Below, piece by piece: positions 23,061 through 36,700 of a stretch of 64,000 bases of DNA. Source of the stretch: Anaeramoeba flamelloides (Eukaryota; Metamonada; Anaeramoebidae); assembly GCA_027625915.1 (NCBI GenBank), contig JANTQA010000032.1:7812001-7876000 (forward strand), written 5' to 3'. The position numbers were made by a program, and so were the translations under genes. The notes beneath the pieces were generated by a model. The model saw only the letters and a list, made by a program, of their open reading frames with translations. It had not been told where the DNA came from and did not search any database. The stretch's first letter is position 1, and the number at the start of each line of letters is the position of its first letter.

Positions 23061-25993
23061 TTATTTAAATACACTTTGGAACAAAATCACTCGGTTTTAA
23101 AATAACTTTTATGAAAAATATATTTAATTTCAAAAAAAATATAATAATTATTTTAAACTTGAAGAAAATAAATTTTTTTTTTAATAGACAGATTATAAAG
23201 TAATTTTTTGTTTTTATCGAATGAAAAAATAGCAGAAATAAAATCAAAAATAAAACTAAAATTCTCCCAAAATACCTTTTTCAAAATGAGTAAAATTCAA
23301 CTAATAACATAAAGAAATATTTTTTTATTTGATTAGTGATTTACAATAATCAAAAATATAAATCCTCATTATCTCACTAAGTTGTTAATAACACATTTAT
23401 GGCAAGTATTAATATATTTTCTTTTTTCTTTTCTTTCTTTTCTTTTCTTTTATTTTCTTTTTTTTTTTTTCGATATTTCAAAAAAAAATTAATTAATTGT
23501 AATTAATAATTATAATTACAAAAAATCGACAATATTCTAATATTTTAATTTCTAGCATTATAATAACTAATTTTTTATACTACAAATATTTTTAGAAAAT
23601 ATCTTACTTAATCTTATAATTTCAGGAAATTATCATTTCAAGGATTAGTTACTTTTAACTAAAATCAAAAATATTTTAATTTAATGGATGTATGGATAAA
23701 GACCAAAATAATTTTTTTGTTTAGAAATACATCTACTTTCCCCAAGAATAATTTCTAAAATCTACAAAAATGAAGCCAAAATTTGAATAAGTCAGAGATT
23801 TAATTATCAAAAGAAGATAAAAATTCAAAATATCGGATTACTCTATTTTTCAAACATTAAAACAAATATAAATGTTCCAAAAAAATCAAAAAGATAAAAA
23901 TATTAATAGGAAAAAAATTCGGAAAACTTTATATTATTAATGTAAATTGATACAATTTTTAGAAAAAACCCAAAAATGAATATTTTTAGATCGAAAGGCC
24001 AGTAATTCCATAAAATAATCGTATAATAATAAAAATAGATTTTCTGAGTGTTTCTATTTGATTATTAAAATATATTATAAATTTCAAATAAAAAAAAAAA
24101 AAAAGAAAAGAAAAACAAATGGTAATTCTTGAGAATTGAAAAGAATTGAGTAAAATATTTGATTTTACACAACCCTTTTAAATTTTCGATAAACTTTGTA
24201 CTTTTTTCTTGTGGTTTCTACTTAATTGCAAAATATATTTATTTTACAAATAAACGAAAAACAATAGTAAATGTAATATCATTTATAAATTTAATTTCTA
24301 AAATAAATACAGAATATTAAAAATTACAATATAATTTCTTAAATTTAAAAAAAAAACCCTGACAGAAAATATTTCAAATATTAGAACCAAAATTACAGTA
24401 AATATCTAAAATAATTTTCTAATTTTTTGATAAAAATTTATGAAAATTAAATTTGATAAATAAAATATTTGATAAAATTACCCAAATAAAATAGATTACT
24501 TGTACAAGAAGTTAGAAAAAATTTATATTTGAATAAATTTATTATATTTTTAGTTATTTAAAATACTAAAGTACAAAAAATATTTTTTTCCCTTTTTCCT
24601 TTTTTTTACAAAAGTTTCTCTTTAAACAATAGTAATTTCAATAATAGTCAGATTTTAAAAAATACTAATTACTAATTTAACTTTATTCCTTTTCCAAAAT
24701 TTGTTTGAAAGAATAAAAAAAAAATACAAAAAACACTAATATAAGTATGGGAACTTCAAAATAAATTTAAATATATCATATAAAATCTAAATATCAAAGT
24801 TTGTGAGGTATTACATTATTTTTTATTTGTAGAGATTAAAATTATTAATAAAGATAAAAAATAAATTTTTATCCTTAAATTTGTTTTTTATTTTTGGTTC
24901 TGATTAATAATAATCTTTAAAATAGGGGTAGTATTGTATTATGATAACAAAATTGTATTATATTGAGTAATTAATAGCGAAACATTTATTATCCTATTAA
25001 ATTAATAACTAATTAAAAAAAAAAATATTGTTAGGTCTATTTTGATTGATTGTTTTTAAATTTAATTTATAGCTAATCAAGATTTCTAATAATTATTTTT
25101 GAAAAAAATTTCTTCAAAAAAACCAATAATTCATTATTTTATTCATTCTAAATACCAACCAAAATACATAACAAAACTAAATATAAATAACTTTTATTTT
25201 TTTCATGTTTTTTTTTTTTTTTTGATTGTTTTAGCCTTTGGGAGAATAATTAATTAAATTTTCCATAAAGATAATCGTCACACAATTCTGCTAATTTTGA
25301 GAAAAAATCTAATTTTTTCTTTATCTTTTCCTAATTCATGAATCAATAATTTTAATTTGATTTTACAAGAAAAAATAAATAATTTTCCAGCTAATTTAGA
25401 AAATGATTAAAAAGAAAAAATTTTCAATTGAGAGTAAAATTTATATTTTAATTATTTTTGAAAAGTTGAAAAAATCCTTGAGGGTTTGTTGATAATCTAT
25501 CCCATATAAATATAAATGATATTTTTAAATAAAACAAAAAATTGTTTTAAAGAAGGTTTTCTCGAAAATAAAATGGGTTTACAAATTTTCATTTTCAGTT
25601 TTGTAATTTTTAAGGATCTGGAACTCTTCCAAAACATCATGATAATTTTTCACTAATCATCATTACTGTTATAGTTAAAAATTATAAAATTTTCTTTTAA
25701 ATGATATGATAAAAAAATATTATAAAAATGAAAAGTATAAATAATTCATTTTTCCCACAAAATATTTATTTTAATCTGTTAAAAAAAGATCCTACTATCA
25801 TTGAATATTATTAAAGTATTACGTATAAATATACTCCGTGTTTCGAATCGATTTAAACATCCCCCTTAAGATTTCAATTCTTTATTTTTATCATTTTTTT
25901 TCATTTTTTCTCTTTGAGAAATTTCAAACTTAAAAACAAAGCCAAATTTCCGAAACAGTTTCCAAAAATAAAGAATAATAAATAACTAATAAT
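23061..25993. other. AT-rich spacer upstream of SF1
   Basis: Nothing gene-like. Contains a TTTTC microsatellite at about 23420-23470 and long A/T runs. The SF1 promoter must lie at its right end. No element I can name is visible. Confidence 0.4.
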
Positions 25994-27985
25994 ATGCAAA
26001 CAAGCGGATGGAAAGCAAGAAAAAAGCTTGTACAGGTACCGATCTTTTTACCAAACAATTTAGAAGACTCCAACCTTGAAGCAATTTTGCTTCGTATTCG
26101 GCTTGAAGAGATCTGTTCTTTATTAGATGAGAAGAACTTTCCAAGTTCAGATATTCTTTATCCAGATTTAAAAGGCGAGACGGGGATTAAGGATGGTTTG
26201 TTAGTTTCAACAAAGAGAGAAAGAGCAATTCAAAAATTGCGAGAAGAAAAAAGGAGGTTAAAAAAGCGGTGTTCCCAATTGTCCACCCTGTTTAAGTTGC
26301 CAGAAGAAGAAATTCCTGAACCACAATTCATTCAAAAGAGGGTATTAATTTCTTCCATGAACCTTGTTGGTGTCTTATTAGGTCCCAAGGGATCCACAAT
26401 TGAAAAGATTAAAAGAGAAACGAATACAAAGATCATCATCCAAGGCAAAGGGATGGTTGCCAAATCTAAAAATCCGAACAAGGCAACAACAAGCACAAAC
26501 AACAATAGCGAAAGCGATGAGATTCGCCAAGAGCCTTTACATGCATTGATCGTAGGAACAGAACAAGAACAAGTTGACCAGGCGGAGAAGATAGTTCGCA
26601 AGATCACAACAGCGATCCCTGACGAATTTAACGAATTAAAAAGAAACCAATTACGTGAGCTTGCCATGATTAAAGGTGGCGCAACAGTTACAGGGAACTC
26701 TTCGTATGACGTCATTTCTCTGGCAGGGAAACGTTCAGAAACCGCCAAGCCAATAACGTCCTCTTATGATTCCAGAAACCAAGCCCAACAAGAATTACAA
26801 AACCAAAAAATTGAATTAGAAAAGAGAAAATTGCAATTGCAACAGCAAATGAAATTTGGTAATAAAAAAATGGAGTCAGATTATATCCATTTAATGAAAC
26901 AAATTAATCAGGGGATCGTTCAAAACAATTTAGATCTTCCCGAGTCATCTTCTATAGATGACAATCAAAATCAAAGTCAAAATCAGAATGTAAACCAAAG
27001 CCAAAACCAAAACCAAAATCAAAGCGAAATTCATAACCAGATTCAAAAACAAATTCAACAACAAATACAGAAAAACCAACTCCAAAAAAATATTACTATG
27101 AATCAAAATAATCAAAATTTACAAAATAATTCTAATTCAATTTCTCAAAATCAATCATCTACTTCGAATTCTTCTTCATTTCTAAACAATAATCTTAATG
27201 ATTTAATGATGAAAAGAAGAAGATTTTTTGATTCAAAAAATAATCAAACATCAAATAACAATTCTCAAATTTCAGGAAATGAAACCTCAAATATAAACTC
27301 CACCTCTTCTTCTTCTTCAAATGAAACAATGATTCAAAACAATAGCTTTAATAATCGTCAATATATTGCAAATAACCAAAATATTTGGAACAGACAACAG
27401 CAACAACAAAATACACACCGTCATCATCATCAGCAACCATACCACCACAATAATAGAAATCGATTCCAGACTCAACAGCAAATGAATCTTCAAAAACAAC
27501 AGCAGTTTTATCATCAAAAATCAAATCAAAATCAATCAAACTTACAGCAACAACAAATTAGAAAAAAAATACAACAACAATTGTTTCAACAACAACAACA
27601 GAAGCAGCAGCAGCAGCAGCAGCAATCATTATATTATCAAAAACCAATACAAACTAACAAACAATCAGAATCCCATTTCCAACAGCAACAAAACCAATTA
27701 TATCTTCACCAACAAAATAATCGGCAAACAATGCTCCAACAACAACAACAGCAGCAGCAGCAGCAAAAACAGTTACAACCTTCTTTTAACAATTTAAAAC
27801 CAAATTTATCAAATCAATTCCCCAATCAAAATTTGATTCAAAACCAGAATATCGATCGAAATACAATTGGTCGCATCGGGGACAATAATAAACCAAATAA
27901 TCAAAATTTAGGGATTTATGGAAGAATACGCTCAACATTATATTTGCCAGAAAAACCACCAGGAACAGATGGAGCTCTCATTTAA
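25994..27985 (+). CDS. SF1: Branch-point-binding protein SF1/BBP, without zinc knuckle
   Basis: 663 residues, ATG 25994 to TAA 27985, intronless. SF1/BBP recognises the intron branch point in the early spliceosome. An SF1 helix-hairpin-type N-terminus (about 20-105, including LRIRLEEICSLLDEKNF) precedes a KH domain (about 110-205) with the GXXG loop GPKGSTIEKI and the family signatures LIGPRG-like VLLGPKGST and EPLHALIVGTE. A QUA2-like helix follows (NELKRNQLRELAMIKGG, about 213-230). Human SF1 and yeast BBP carry CCHC zinc knuckles after this point; here no cysteine-rich motif is present and about 400 residues of Gln/Asn repeats follow instead. A Trp-basic motif at the very N-terminus (SGWKARKK) may stand in for the U2AF-binding motif. 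A transposon begins 28 bp past the stop. Confidence 0.9.
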   Translation: MQTSGWKARKKLVQVPIFLPNNLEDSNLEAILLRIRLEEICSLLDEKNFPSSDILYPDLKGETGIKDGLLVSTKRERAIQKLREEKRRLKKRCSQLSTLFKLPEEEIPEPQFIQKRVLISSMNLVGVLLGPKGSTIEKIKRETNTKIIIQGKGMVAKSKNPNKATTSTNNNSESDEIRQEPLHALIVGTEQEQVDQAEKIVRKITTAIPDEFNELKRNQLRELAMIKGGATVTGNSSYDVISLAGKRSETAKPITSSYDSRNQAQQELQNQKIELEKRKLQLQQQMKFGNKKMESDYIHLMKQINQGIVQNNLDLPESSSIDDNQNQSQNQNVNQSQNQNQNQSEIHNQIQKQIQQQIQKNQLQKNITMNQNNQNLQNNSNSISQNQSSTSNSSSFLNNNLNDLMMKRRRFFDSKNNQTSNNNSQISGNETSNINSTSSSSSNETMIQNNSFNNRQYIANNQNIWNRQQQQQNTHRHHHQQPYHHNNRNRFQTQQQMNLQKQQQFYHQKSNQNQSNLQQQQIRKKIQQQLFQQQQQKQQQQQQQSLYYQKPIQTNKQSESHFQQQQNQLYLHQQNNRQTMLQQQQQQQQQQKQLQPSFNNLKPNLSNQFPNQNLIQNQNIDRNTIGRIGDNNKPNNQNLGIYGRIRSTLYLPEKPPGTDGALI

Positions 27986-28013
27986 TCGTTTTAATAATTA
28001 CATTCTATTTATA

Positions 28014-28554
28014 AACTAAATTTCAAAATTTTGGGCACAATTCAAACAGTTTAAAAAATAACAATACAACACTTTTCATTGAAATTTGGAAATAATTTTG
28101 ATTTTAACAACTATTTTTATCTTTTTTTATATTTTCTGTTTTGTTTTTATTTTCTTTTTTCCAGTTACGTAATCTGTTTAATTTAGATCTGTTATTTTTT
28201 TAACAATGATTGATATAAAGGTGAATGTTGAGTTTAGTTTGAAATAGAAAAAACAGCTAAAATTAGTTGATGGTATCTTACCATTTGATCGATAAAGTAA
28301 TTTTTGTTGAAAATTTTAAAAAATTTAATAATAGAGTTTTTTGTTTTGCTCCTTTCATCATTTTGAACACTTTGATTTTTATTTTTCGTTTTTGATTTAA
28401 TTTCTTTGAGTTTGGATAAAAGAGTTTAGCTATATAAACATTAATATGATGTCACTTAGATGAGATTTTATATAAATGTTTGGAAAAATAAAGAAAATGT
28501 GATTTTTTTTTTTTAATTTTGATTTTGGCATGTTAAAATTTTTGGAATGGGGTT
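28014..28554 (+). mobile_element. Family A TIR element immediately downstream of SF1
   Basis: Flanked by TA (28012-28013 and 28555-28556). Terminal inverted repeats are aactaaatttcaaaatttt on the left and the complement of tttttggaatggggtt on the right. Interior collinear with the 532-bp copies at 49187 and 59643. It starts 28 bp after the SF1 stop codon, so the 3' UTR and polyadenylation site of SF1 probably lie within it. Confidence 0.7.
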
Positions 28555-28556
28555 TA

Positions 28557-30737
28557 AATATCTTTGTGGTAAATGCAAAGATATCAAAACAATTTTCATG
28601 TCAAGTAATACAGTTTTAAACTGCGAATCACATCTTTAAAAAGGTCTGAATGAATATGAGAAAATAATTTATTTTAAAAATAGAAATCATTTTTCATATT
28701 TTTTTTTTTTTTAATTATTTTTCTACATTGTAAAACCTAACTCTTTTTGTAAATTTTATTTTTATCATAAAATATTTAGTCATTATGAAAAAAAATGCAA
28801 TTTTTCTGTTACTGAAACAGCCAAAATATATTGTTCAAAAATCAAATTGATTTTATTGAAATTTTCTATGATCTCTAGTTAAAGTTTAAAATGAATTTTT
28901 TTTTTTTTTAATATGTTTCCAAAGAATTTTATTTTTAAATTTTTAAGCAAATATATTTATGGATTTAATTTACTTCATATGTAGATAAAAATATTCTTTT
29001 AATCTGTATTATTCTACTTATTTCTTTACATTTGTTTTTCCAACTCTCAATTATATCAATAATTAGTTAGTATTTGAATTTTTTTTTTAATAGTTTTGAC
29101 GTAATAACAGTTTATATTTATATATCAAAAGGTTTTATTTTTTTATATATCCTATTGTAAACCTTACTACATTAAGAGACTAGTAAACCAAAAATTACTC
29201 TAATACATTCTATATCAATTTTAAAAAAAATTTACCAAATCTCGAAATTGAAAAATGAGTATAAAGGTAATTCCAAAAATACCAAAATTACTTGAAAAAA
29301 TTTATTTCTCTAAATCACTTAATCTTTTTAATAAATTCGATCCATTTTTCTCCATTTTTGAAAAGTTCAAAAATTAAACAAATCTCCAAATTATTTCAAA
29401 AAAAAAAATATTAAATTAAAACAAGAAAGAAGTCATATTGTCTATCAAGGAATTGTACAAAAGATAGACTTTTAAAAATAAAACCACAACATCTAAAAAT
29501 TATTCTGCATAAAAAATATATAAATAATTTCTAATAAATTAAAATAATTATTTCAAACTTGAAAAAAAGACACTCATGTTAGTAGAAAAGATTACTAATT
29601 AATTTTTGTTTTTTTGTTGAAAAAAAAAAAATAATCCAAGAACATAAAACCTAAAAACAAAAAATTTCCGCTAAATACTTTTTCAAAATCTGTATAATTC
29701 AACTTCTAATATAAATAAATTACTTATACTTTGATTATTTATAATCAATAATTAATTACTCAATCTTGATTTTTTTCAGTGGTTCATAGTAATAACCCAA
29801 ATATTAAATTATCAAAAGACTTTATTATTCTTTCTCAATTTTTTCACTATTTTCAAATAAATAAAAGCAATTCAAATATATAATTCTATACCAAAAAAAA
29901 ATTAAAATCTATTATCAAATAACTTATTTTAATAATTACAATCTCTTTTTTTTTACTTTTAATATGAGTAAAAAAAAAACATACATACTCTTTAAAATTT
30001 AAATAAATTTTATTAATTATTTGAAAATACAATCGATAGAAAATTTTTTTAGTTCTTCAAGAATTTAATATTTGATCTATTCTTCTTTAATTTTTTAAAA
30101 TAAGATTAAATAGTTCAATGTTATTTGTTTATATAAACTATCAGAAATTACTAAAAGTGAGATTTCTTTAAAATACAAATATTTAACATTTCTTCTTTTC
30201 GAATTTGAACCAAAAATTGAAAGAAAAAGATCACATCTTTTTTCAGATAAATGAATTATAAAAAATTAATTCTTTTTTCAAAAATAGTAAATAATTTCTC
30301 TAAACGTGACAAAATAGGTTTGTTTATCAAGTTTAATTTACTTGGTGATAAAATAGCGACTCTACTACATTTTGGAAAAATAATAAATAAGAGTTATTAG
30401 TCCATTAAATTAAATTCATTGTATATTATTACTTATAATTTTTACCAAATAGTTAATTTTTATTTAATAAAAAAGATATTGTTTGGGACTTAATATCAAA
30501 AACTCAATACTTTGCATTACATTTTTAAAAAAAAGTTTGAAGATAATTATTAAAATGGTTATATTGAAATTTTTCAATTGTTTTGAGGAAATTTTTGAAA
30601 AATTTTTTGCATTATTTTTTTAAAATGACTTTATAATTTTTCAAAATTATTATTAAAAATAAAAAATCAAAAAGAAATAAAAGATAATAAAAACGAAAGA
30701 AGAAAAAAAGATGAATTATTATTTTATGAATTTCTAA
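28557..30737. other. AT-rich spacer downstream of AP-4 beta
   Basis: Between the transposon after SF1 and the AP-4 beta stop codon. Only A/T-rich DNA with short homopolymers. I see no gene and no clear repeat unit. Confidence 0.4.
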
Positions 30738-33700
30738 TTATTCTGTCAACACTGTTGCAATATATTCTGCAAACAATTTCAGGAATTGAGGGTTTGTTCC
30801 TTTAGCATTCAGCTTTACGTTCACACCTGTGATTAACAATTGAAACAAGCCAATTTGGTTATTTGAAATATCTTTTCCATAACAAAATATTTTTATTGTT
30901 GATTGTATTAATCCAGAAGCCATTACTTGGAAATTATTTTCCTTTAAAATTTCTTCAAAGCTCTCTTTGTCGAGTTCTTCATCCAATTCAAAATCAAAAT
31001 TAAGATTGTGTGAGCTATTCATCCATTTATTTTGGAATTCTGAAGGCTCAAGATTAAATTTGGGCTCAAGTTCAATCTCTTGTTCTTCTTGAGAATTTTG
31101 TTGATTTTGGCTTTGGCTTTGGTTTTGTTGATTAATATCCAAGCCATTTACATTTTGTTGAATTTGATCAAGAAGTTCTTCTTCACTAAAAGAACTTGAG
31201 TCAGTGCTTGAATCATCATCTTCTTCTTCCTCTTCCTCTTCATTTTTGTGAATAATTCGTTTAAATTGTTCATAAGGCTTTTTGTATACAACTGAAAAGG
31301 TGTTAAATTCGTCCATTAAAATCTCGAATAATTCTAAAGGATCATTTTCTGTAAAACGAGTAAAAGATTCTTTCTCAGAAAGTACAATTGATTTTGTTTT
31401 ATTAATATCCGTGGAAATTAAACGATAATAAAACAAACCACGGTCAATAACATCTGGCTCGTTTGAATTTTCTGTTGCTTCATGTAGAATTACTCCTAAC
31501 ATTTTTTTGCTTTCTGGTGGCCTTTTAAAAAACATTTTTAATACAGAAGTCAAAAGCTCCAATTTTATTTTTTCAGAGGATTCTTCAGAAAATGTTTCGA
31601 CAAATTTTTCTAAAATATATGGTCCCTCATCAATTTTCTCTCCATATTCTCCGAGGATCCAGATCAAACTAACTTTTGCTTCTTCAGTATGAATAATTTC
31701 TGAAAGCCTCTTCAATTCTGGTAAAACAATTTCTAATGATTGCTCTGGAAATAGCCTGATCACATCTTTTAAAATGATCATTGATGCTTCAACAATATGT
31801 GGAATATCAAGTTCAATGAATTCCATTAAATAGTCAATAACCATATCAAAATAGGACGATAATTGTGATGCAATTTTTCCGATTGCACGAATACAATAAC
31901 TCGAAATGTGCTCATTTAATGAGCTATTAATAACATACGATGCTAATGCAAAAATAATTTGCTTGAAATTTTGTTTATTTACAATTTCACAAAGGATATC
32001 AATTTTAATTTCTTGGAGATATGTTGGATCACTTCCTTTGATGAAAAATCGACTTGCTTCATTTGCAAAAAGATTAGGCAATTGTGTTGCAATTAAGTAG
32101 ATATGCTTTAGAACAGGATAAGCCATTTCATCTCCAGAACAACTAACAAGTGTAATTAATGGGTTTTTTATTCGATCATAAATCTATTTGAAAATTAAAT
32201 AATTTTTTAGATATCAAGCATAAAAAACAATAAAAATAAGAGAAAATGAAAAATTTTTGTGAAAAATTGAAATTTTTTTTTTAATAAGAAACAATCTTCG
32301 ATTAAACAATATAAAACAACTCAAAAAATCATAAAAGAAAATTTTTTTTTACACGAATATATTTTGTGGTATTTATTTTTAATTGCAATATTAACAGAAT
32401 CACAGGAAACTTTTTAAATCACAAAAATCAGAGAAAATATTTTGTTTGAATATGATAATAATTCAGAATTAATTCTATATCAAGAAATATTCTAATTTTA
32501 AACAAGTGTATTAAAAAAGTTTTTTAATAGAGGATTGAAAATAGCTCTATTGGATTTTTGTTAATTGTTTAAATATAATTTTGAAAACTTTTTTGGTCAA
32601 CACTTTTGTAAAATGACTCAAAATAAATATTCGGATTTTAAACAATTAAAAAAGTAAATTAATTAAAAATATCTTTTGAATAATCATTTGATAGAAATAT
32701 CTTTTGAATAATGATTTGATAGAAAGATCTATTAGATAAACATTTGATAGAAAGATCCTACCAAATAGATCCTTATTGTAAGAAAATTGATAAAGATAAA
32801 AATTTGTCAATCATTTTTCAGTTCTTTTTGTTTATAAAAAAAATAATGATAAAAATTTAATTTGTTTTTTAGTTCTTTTTTTTCAATATTATTAATATTA
32901 AATAAATTAGATTGCAATTTTCTGATTTTTTTTCAAAAATATGTCGATAAAAAAATAATTGTTTTTATATGAATAAAATTAATGAATAAAAATTAAAAAT
33001 TTCATATACAAAATAACATTAATAATCATAAAAATTTCATACAAAAGTAATATTAAAGAATGTGAAGAAAAAAAGTTTTTAAAAGTGTTACTCAAACCGT
33101 TTAAAAGAGTGAAAAAAATTGATTAAGTGAAACCTTTTAAAAGTTAAGTACCAACTTGAGTTAAAATTTAATCTAATTAAGTTTGTTTTAAAAAATGGAA
33201 TACAATTTCAAAAACTTGCTTTTTTATAATTTAATTTTAAAATTTAAGATTAATTTCATGTCAATATGAAGAAATAATAAATTAATGAAAAGAATTTATT
33301 TATAAAAAAATTTTTTTTTTGAAAAAAATATCATATAACCTTTAAATTAAATATTTTATTTAAATTTCATTTTGAAATATTTTGGTGAAAAATTGTAAAA
33401 ACCAGGAGAATGAAAAAATTCACAAAATCTCTTTGTTTTTAATTAATTAAATAAAAGTAAAATTCAGAACTATTTAAGACTTTTCTTTTAATAAGGAAAT
33501 TTATAATAAAATAATTATTTATTGATCTATTCAAAATTATTGTTTCAAATGAAAATTTCTTTAATAATATAGCAATTGTTTTTGAATTGAATAGGTTATT
33601 AATAAAAATAATCAAAAATGATTTTTTTAATAAAAATTAATTCTATAATTTTTTGTTTGATATTTTTATTGTTTTTATATTTTTTGAATTCTTATTATTA

Positions 33701-36700
33701 AATTCTCATATACGCTTTATTATTATTATTTTTTGGTTTTATACTATTTTCTCAAATAAATTTGTTTATATATTTTTTTGATTTTATTTGTTATACCAAA
33801 TAAATGTTGTTTTAATTAATATTACATTATTCTTTAATATATTTTATTTCAATTTCTTATCAAGAAAATGAAATAAAATTAATTTTTAAATTTCGATTAA
33901 TTTAACAACCAAAATTAAATTTTGAAATAATATTTGAAAAATATTGCTAAGGGATTTTTTTGATCTTTAGATTTTAAAATAAATACATACAAACAATAAC
34001 ACTTCAAGATAGTCTCTGATTTTAATGTTTCGTTTGGTTTTAAAAAGTACAAAAAACAAAGGAAAAAACCATTTATTGTCAATTGATTTATTTCCAAACA
34101 GTTTTTTTTTTTTTTTTTGGTTAACCTCATTAAATTTGAATTTATTAAGATTGCTCATTACTTTTTTTGATGGTTGTTTAATTTACAATTTCCGAAAAGT
34201 TATTTTTGTTTTCTAATTTTCTTTTTAACTAAAAATTTATTTTCAATTTATGATGATTGTAATTTTGGATCAAACCAAATCTTCCTTTTTTTAAATAAAA
34301 TAATTGCTTGTTCCATCTCTCACATCAAAAAACGGTTGTGAAAATTCGATTCTTTTCATTAGATCCATAATTCATCCAGAGTCTTATTTAAAATTATTTT
34401 GTTCTTTTTTCTTTCAAACATAAAAAGAATAATAAAAAATTAATTTTTTAGTAAAAAAAGCCAAAGAGAAAGCAAAGATTATCACTGAATTCTCATCATT
34501 TTTTGGAGAAAATAGAATCTTCATTCTTAAAAAAATCACAATCAATCAAAAAAAAATTTGGGGGATCTTTGATTTCTGTGATTTCTATGATTTCTGTGAT
34601 TTCTGGACTTTTTTTTTTGAACTATCTAAAATTTTACGGGTTAACATTGCCAAATCTTCTTTATTTAAGTTAATAGCATCTAATTTGATACTTTTCAAGA
34701 ATACTTTGTGAAAAAAAAAATGTTTTTGTGAGTTAGGTGATGTTTAAAAAATTCGAAAATTTTCATTTTTTTCAGTTTCAAACATATCTCTTTTAAGGAT
34801 CTAGTCATTTACCGTGAAAAGGCACCATACTCAAGGAGTGACCTGAGACCAAAAAGGGTATTGTGAAATAGCCCTTCTTTTGGTTGACAAAATTCAAATA
34901 ACAAAAAAAAAAATTCCATAGGATCTCTTTGACAAAAAATTAAACGAAGAAAAAGAGTTCTCAATTTCAAAAAATCAAAATTTAAAAAAAAATTCATCTT
35001 TTCTCATTTTCTATTTCAAAAGAGGTTAAATTTCTTTAATTTAAAACAAATTGATTTCTTGTATTTCGCAATCAATTTTATTCGATTTAGTCTGATTTGT
35101 GGTCATTTTAAAACCCTCTAAATTTGACCAAGTAAGGATTAGGTAATAGTCTTTCAATAAAAATAACTCATTTGAAAAAAGAAAAAAAAGAAAAAAAAAG
35201 TCACCAAGATCTCAAAAAGCGCCAAAGAGCAACACTTCAAAAATGACATAGTTGTTTTCAGAATTGTAATTCACGACCATTCTAATTGGAAATTGAGTGT
35301 CGCTCTTTGGCACTTTTTTCTAAAAATGTCCTCATTTTTAGTTGTTGATTTTTGGAGATCGATCGTACATCATAGGTTGGTTGGTTTTTGATTGGTGTTA
35401 GGTACTGATAAAATTACTAAAAAGTTTTTTTCCATTTCAGAATAAAAAATTTCACCGTAATGACTCTACCCTTAAGAAATAATTCAACACAAATAACTGT
35501 TAAAATCCAAATTAAAAAACAATTTATCTTTGATCTCAAAAGTCCAATAAGGAAGAGACAAATTAGTTTGAGAAAATTTTCATTTTTAATTGATTTGTGA
35601 AGATGTTGTGACTTTTTTCGACCAATTAATAATTCACAAAATTTTTGGGGCATTTGAAATAAAAATGCTTCGTTTCTTAATCGGAAAATGAGAGTATTAA
35701 ATTGTTTTGAATTCATTGAGTAGTCATATTAATATTTTGAAAAATTCAATTAAATTATAAAAGAAAGGAAAACAATTTGAAGAAATTTGTTTTTGAAAAA
35801 AAAAAAAAGAAAGAAAAAAGAAGAAATTTACTTGGTTTCTTAAATTGGGAAGATCATTAATTAAATTAATAAACACTTTTGAAACTGAAAGAATGACAGA
35901 AGTGTTTCCTGATTTTAAATAATTGTCAAGAAGATTTAAAATTTGGAGACATTCTTGTTCGGATTGAGGTGCGTAATTTGCAACAAGCCCCAAAACAATA
36001 CTTTGTCCCCAGTGTGTGAATTCGTGGAATCTTTTTAAAAGATGAATAATAATTTTCTGTGTGATCGAAATGCCCCCTTTTGATGCCAAGATTTCATTTA
36101 GTGCAACAACTGAGTTAATGGAGACATAGGGATCAACTTCGGCAATCATTGAATACAATTTTTTTTCAATTTCTGTATCTAGAACTAATTCTGGGCTTAC
36201 ACGAAAAAGTTTAACTGTTGCAAGCACTGCAATACGTCGAACATAATTGCTTCGATCCATTAACCCTTTTTTAATCTCTCTTGCCATATACTCAACTAAC
36301 TCTTTATTCATTCTGGATTGTGTTTTGTTGTATTTGGTTATTTGTTCATAATTCGGAAAGTTCAAAAATTAGAAGAAAAAAAAATAATAAAAAAAAATCA
36401 GTCATTGTTGGGTTAATAGGATCAAAACATTTTTTAATGAGAAAAATGAAAATTTGTCCTTTGGTATTTAAAAGTTAAGAGAAATATGAAAACTTTTGGG
36501 TAAACTGGATGTTTCAAATAAAAAGCTAGTGTAAGAAAAAAAAGCAAATCAAAGGAAGAAATAATTTTAAAAATTGAAAGTAGAGGACGAGGAAAATATT
36601 TTTAAATCCAAATGAGAAGTTATTTTGTTGAATATTTTAATATTTGGTTTTCAATAACAGACTTTTTATCGACAAATTAAAAAGAAAAAAAAATCAACCA

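Noticed and set aside
32126-32128. Internal ATG as start of a separate 462-residue adaptin-like gene
   Set aside because: The 19 codons before it align with beta-4 adaptin and follow an in-phase acceptor; it is exon 3 of AP-4 beta.
36363-36365. Non-ATG start for the 36.3-kb adaptin frame
   Set aside because: The acceptor at 36313 joins in phase to exon 1; the extra N-terminal codons are intron.
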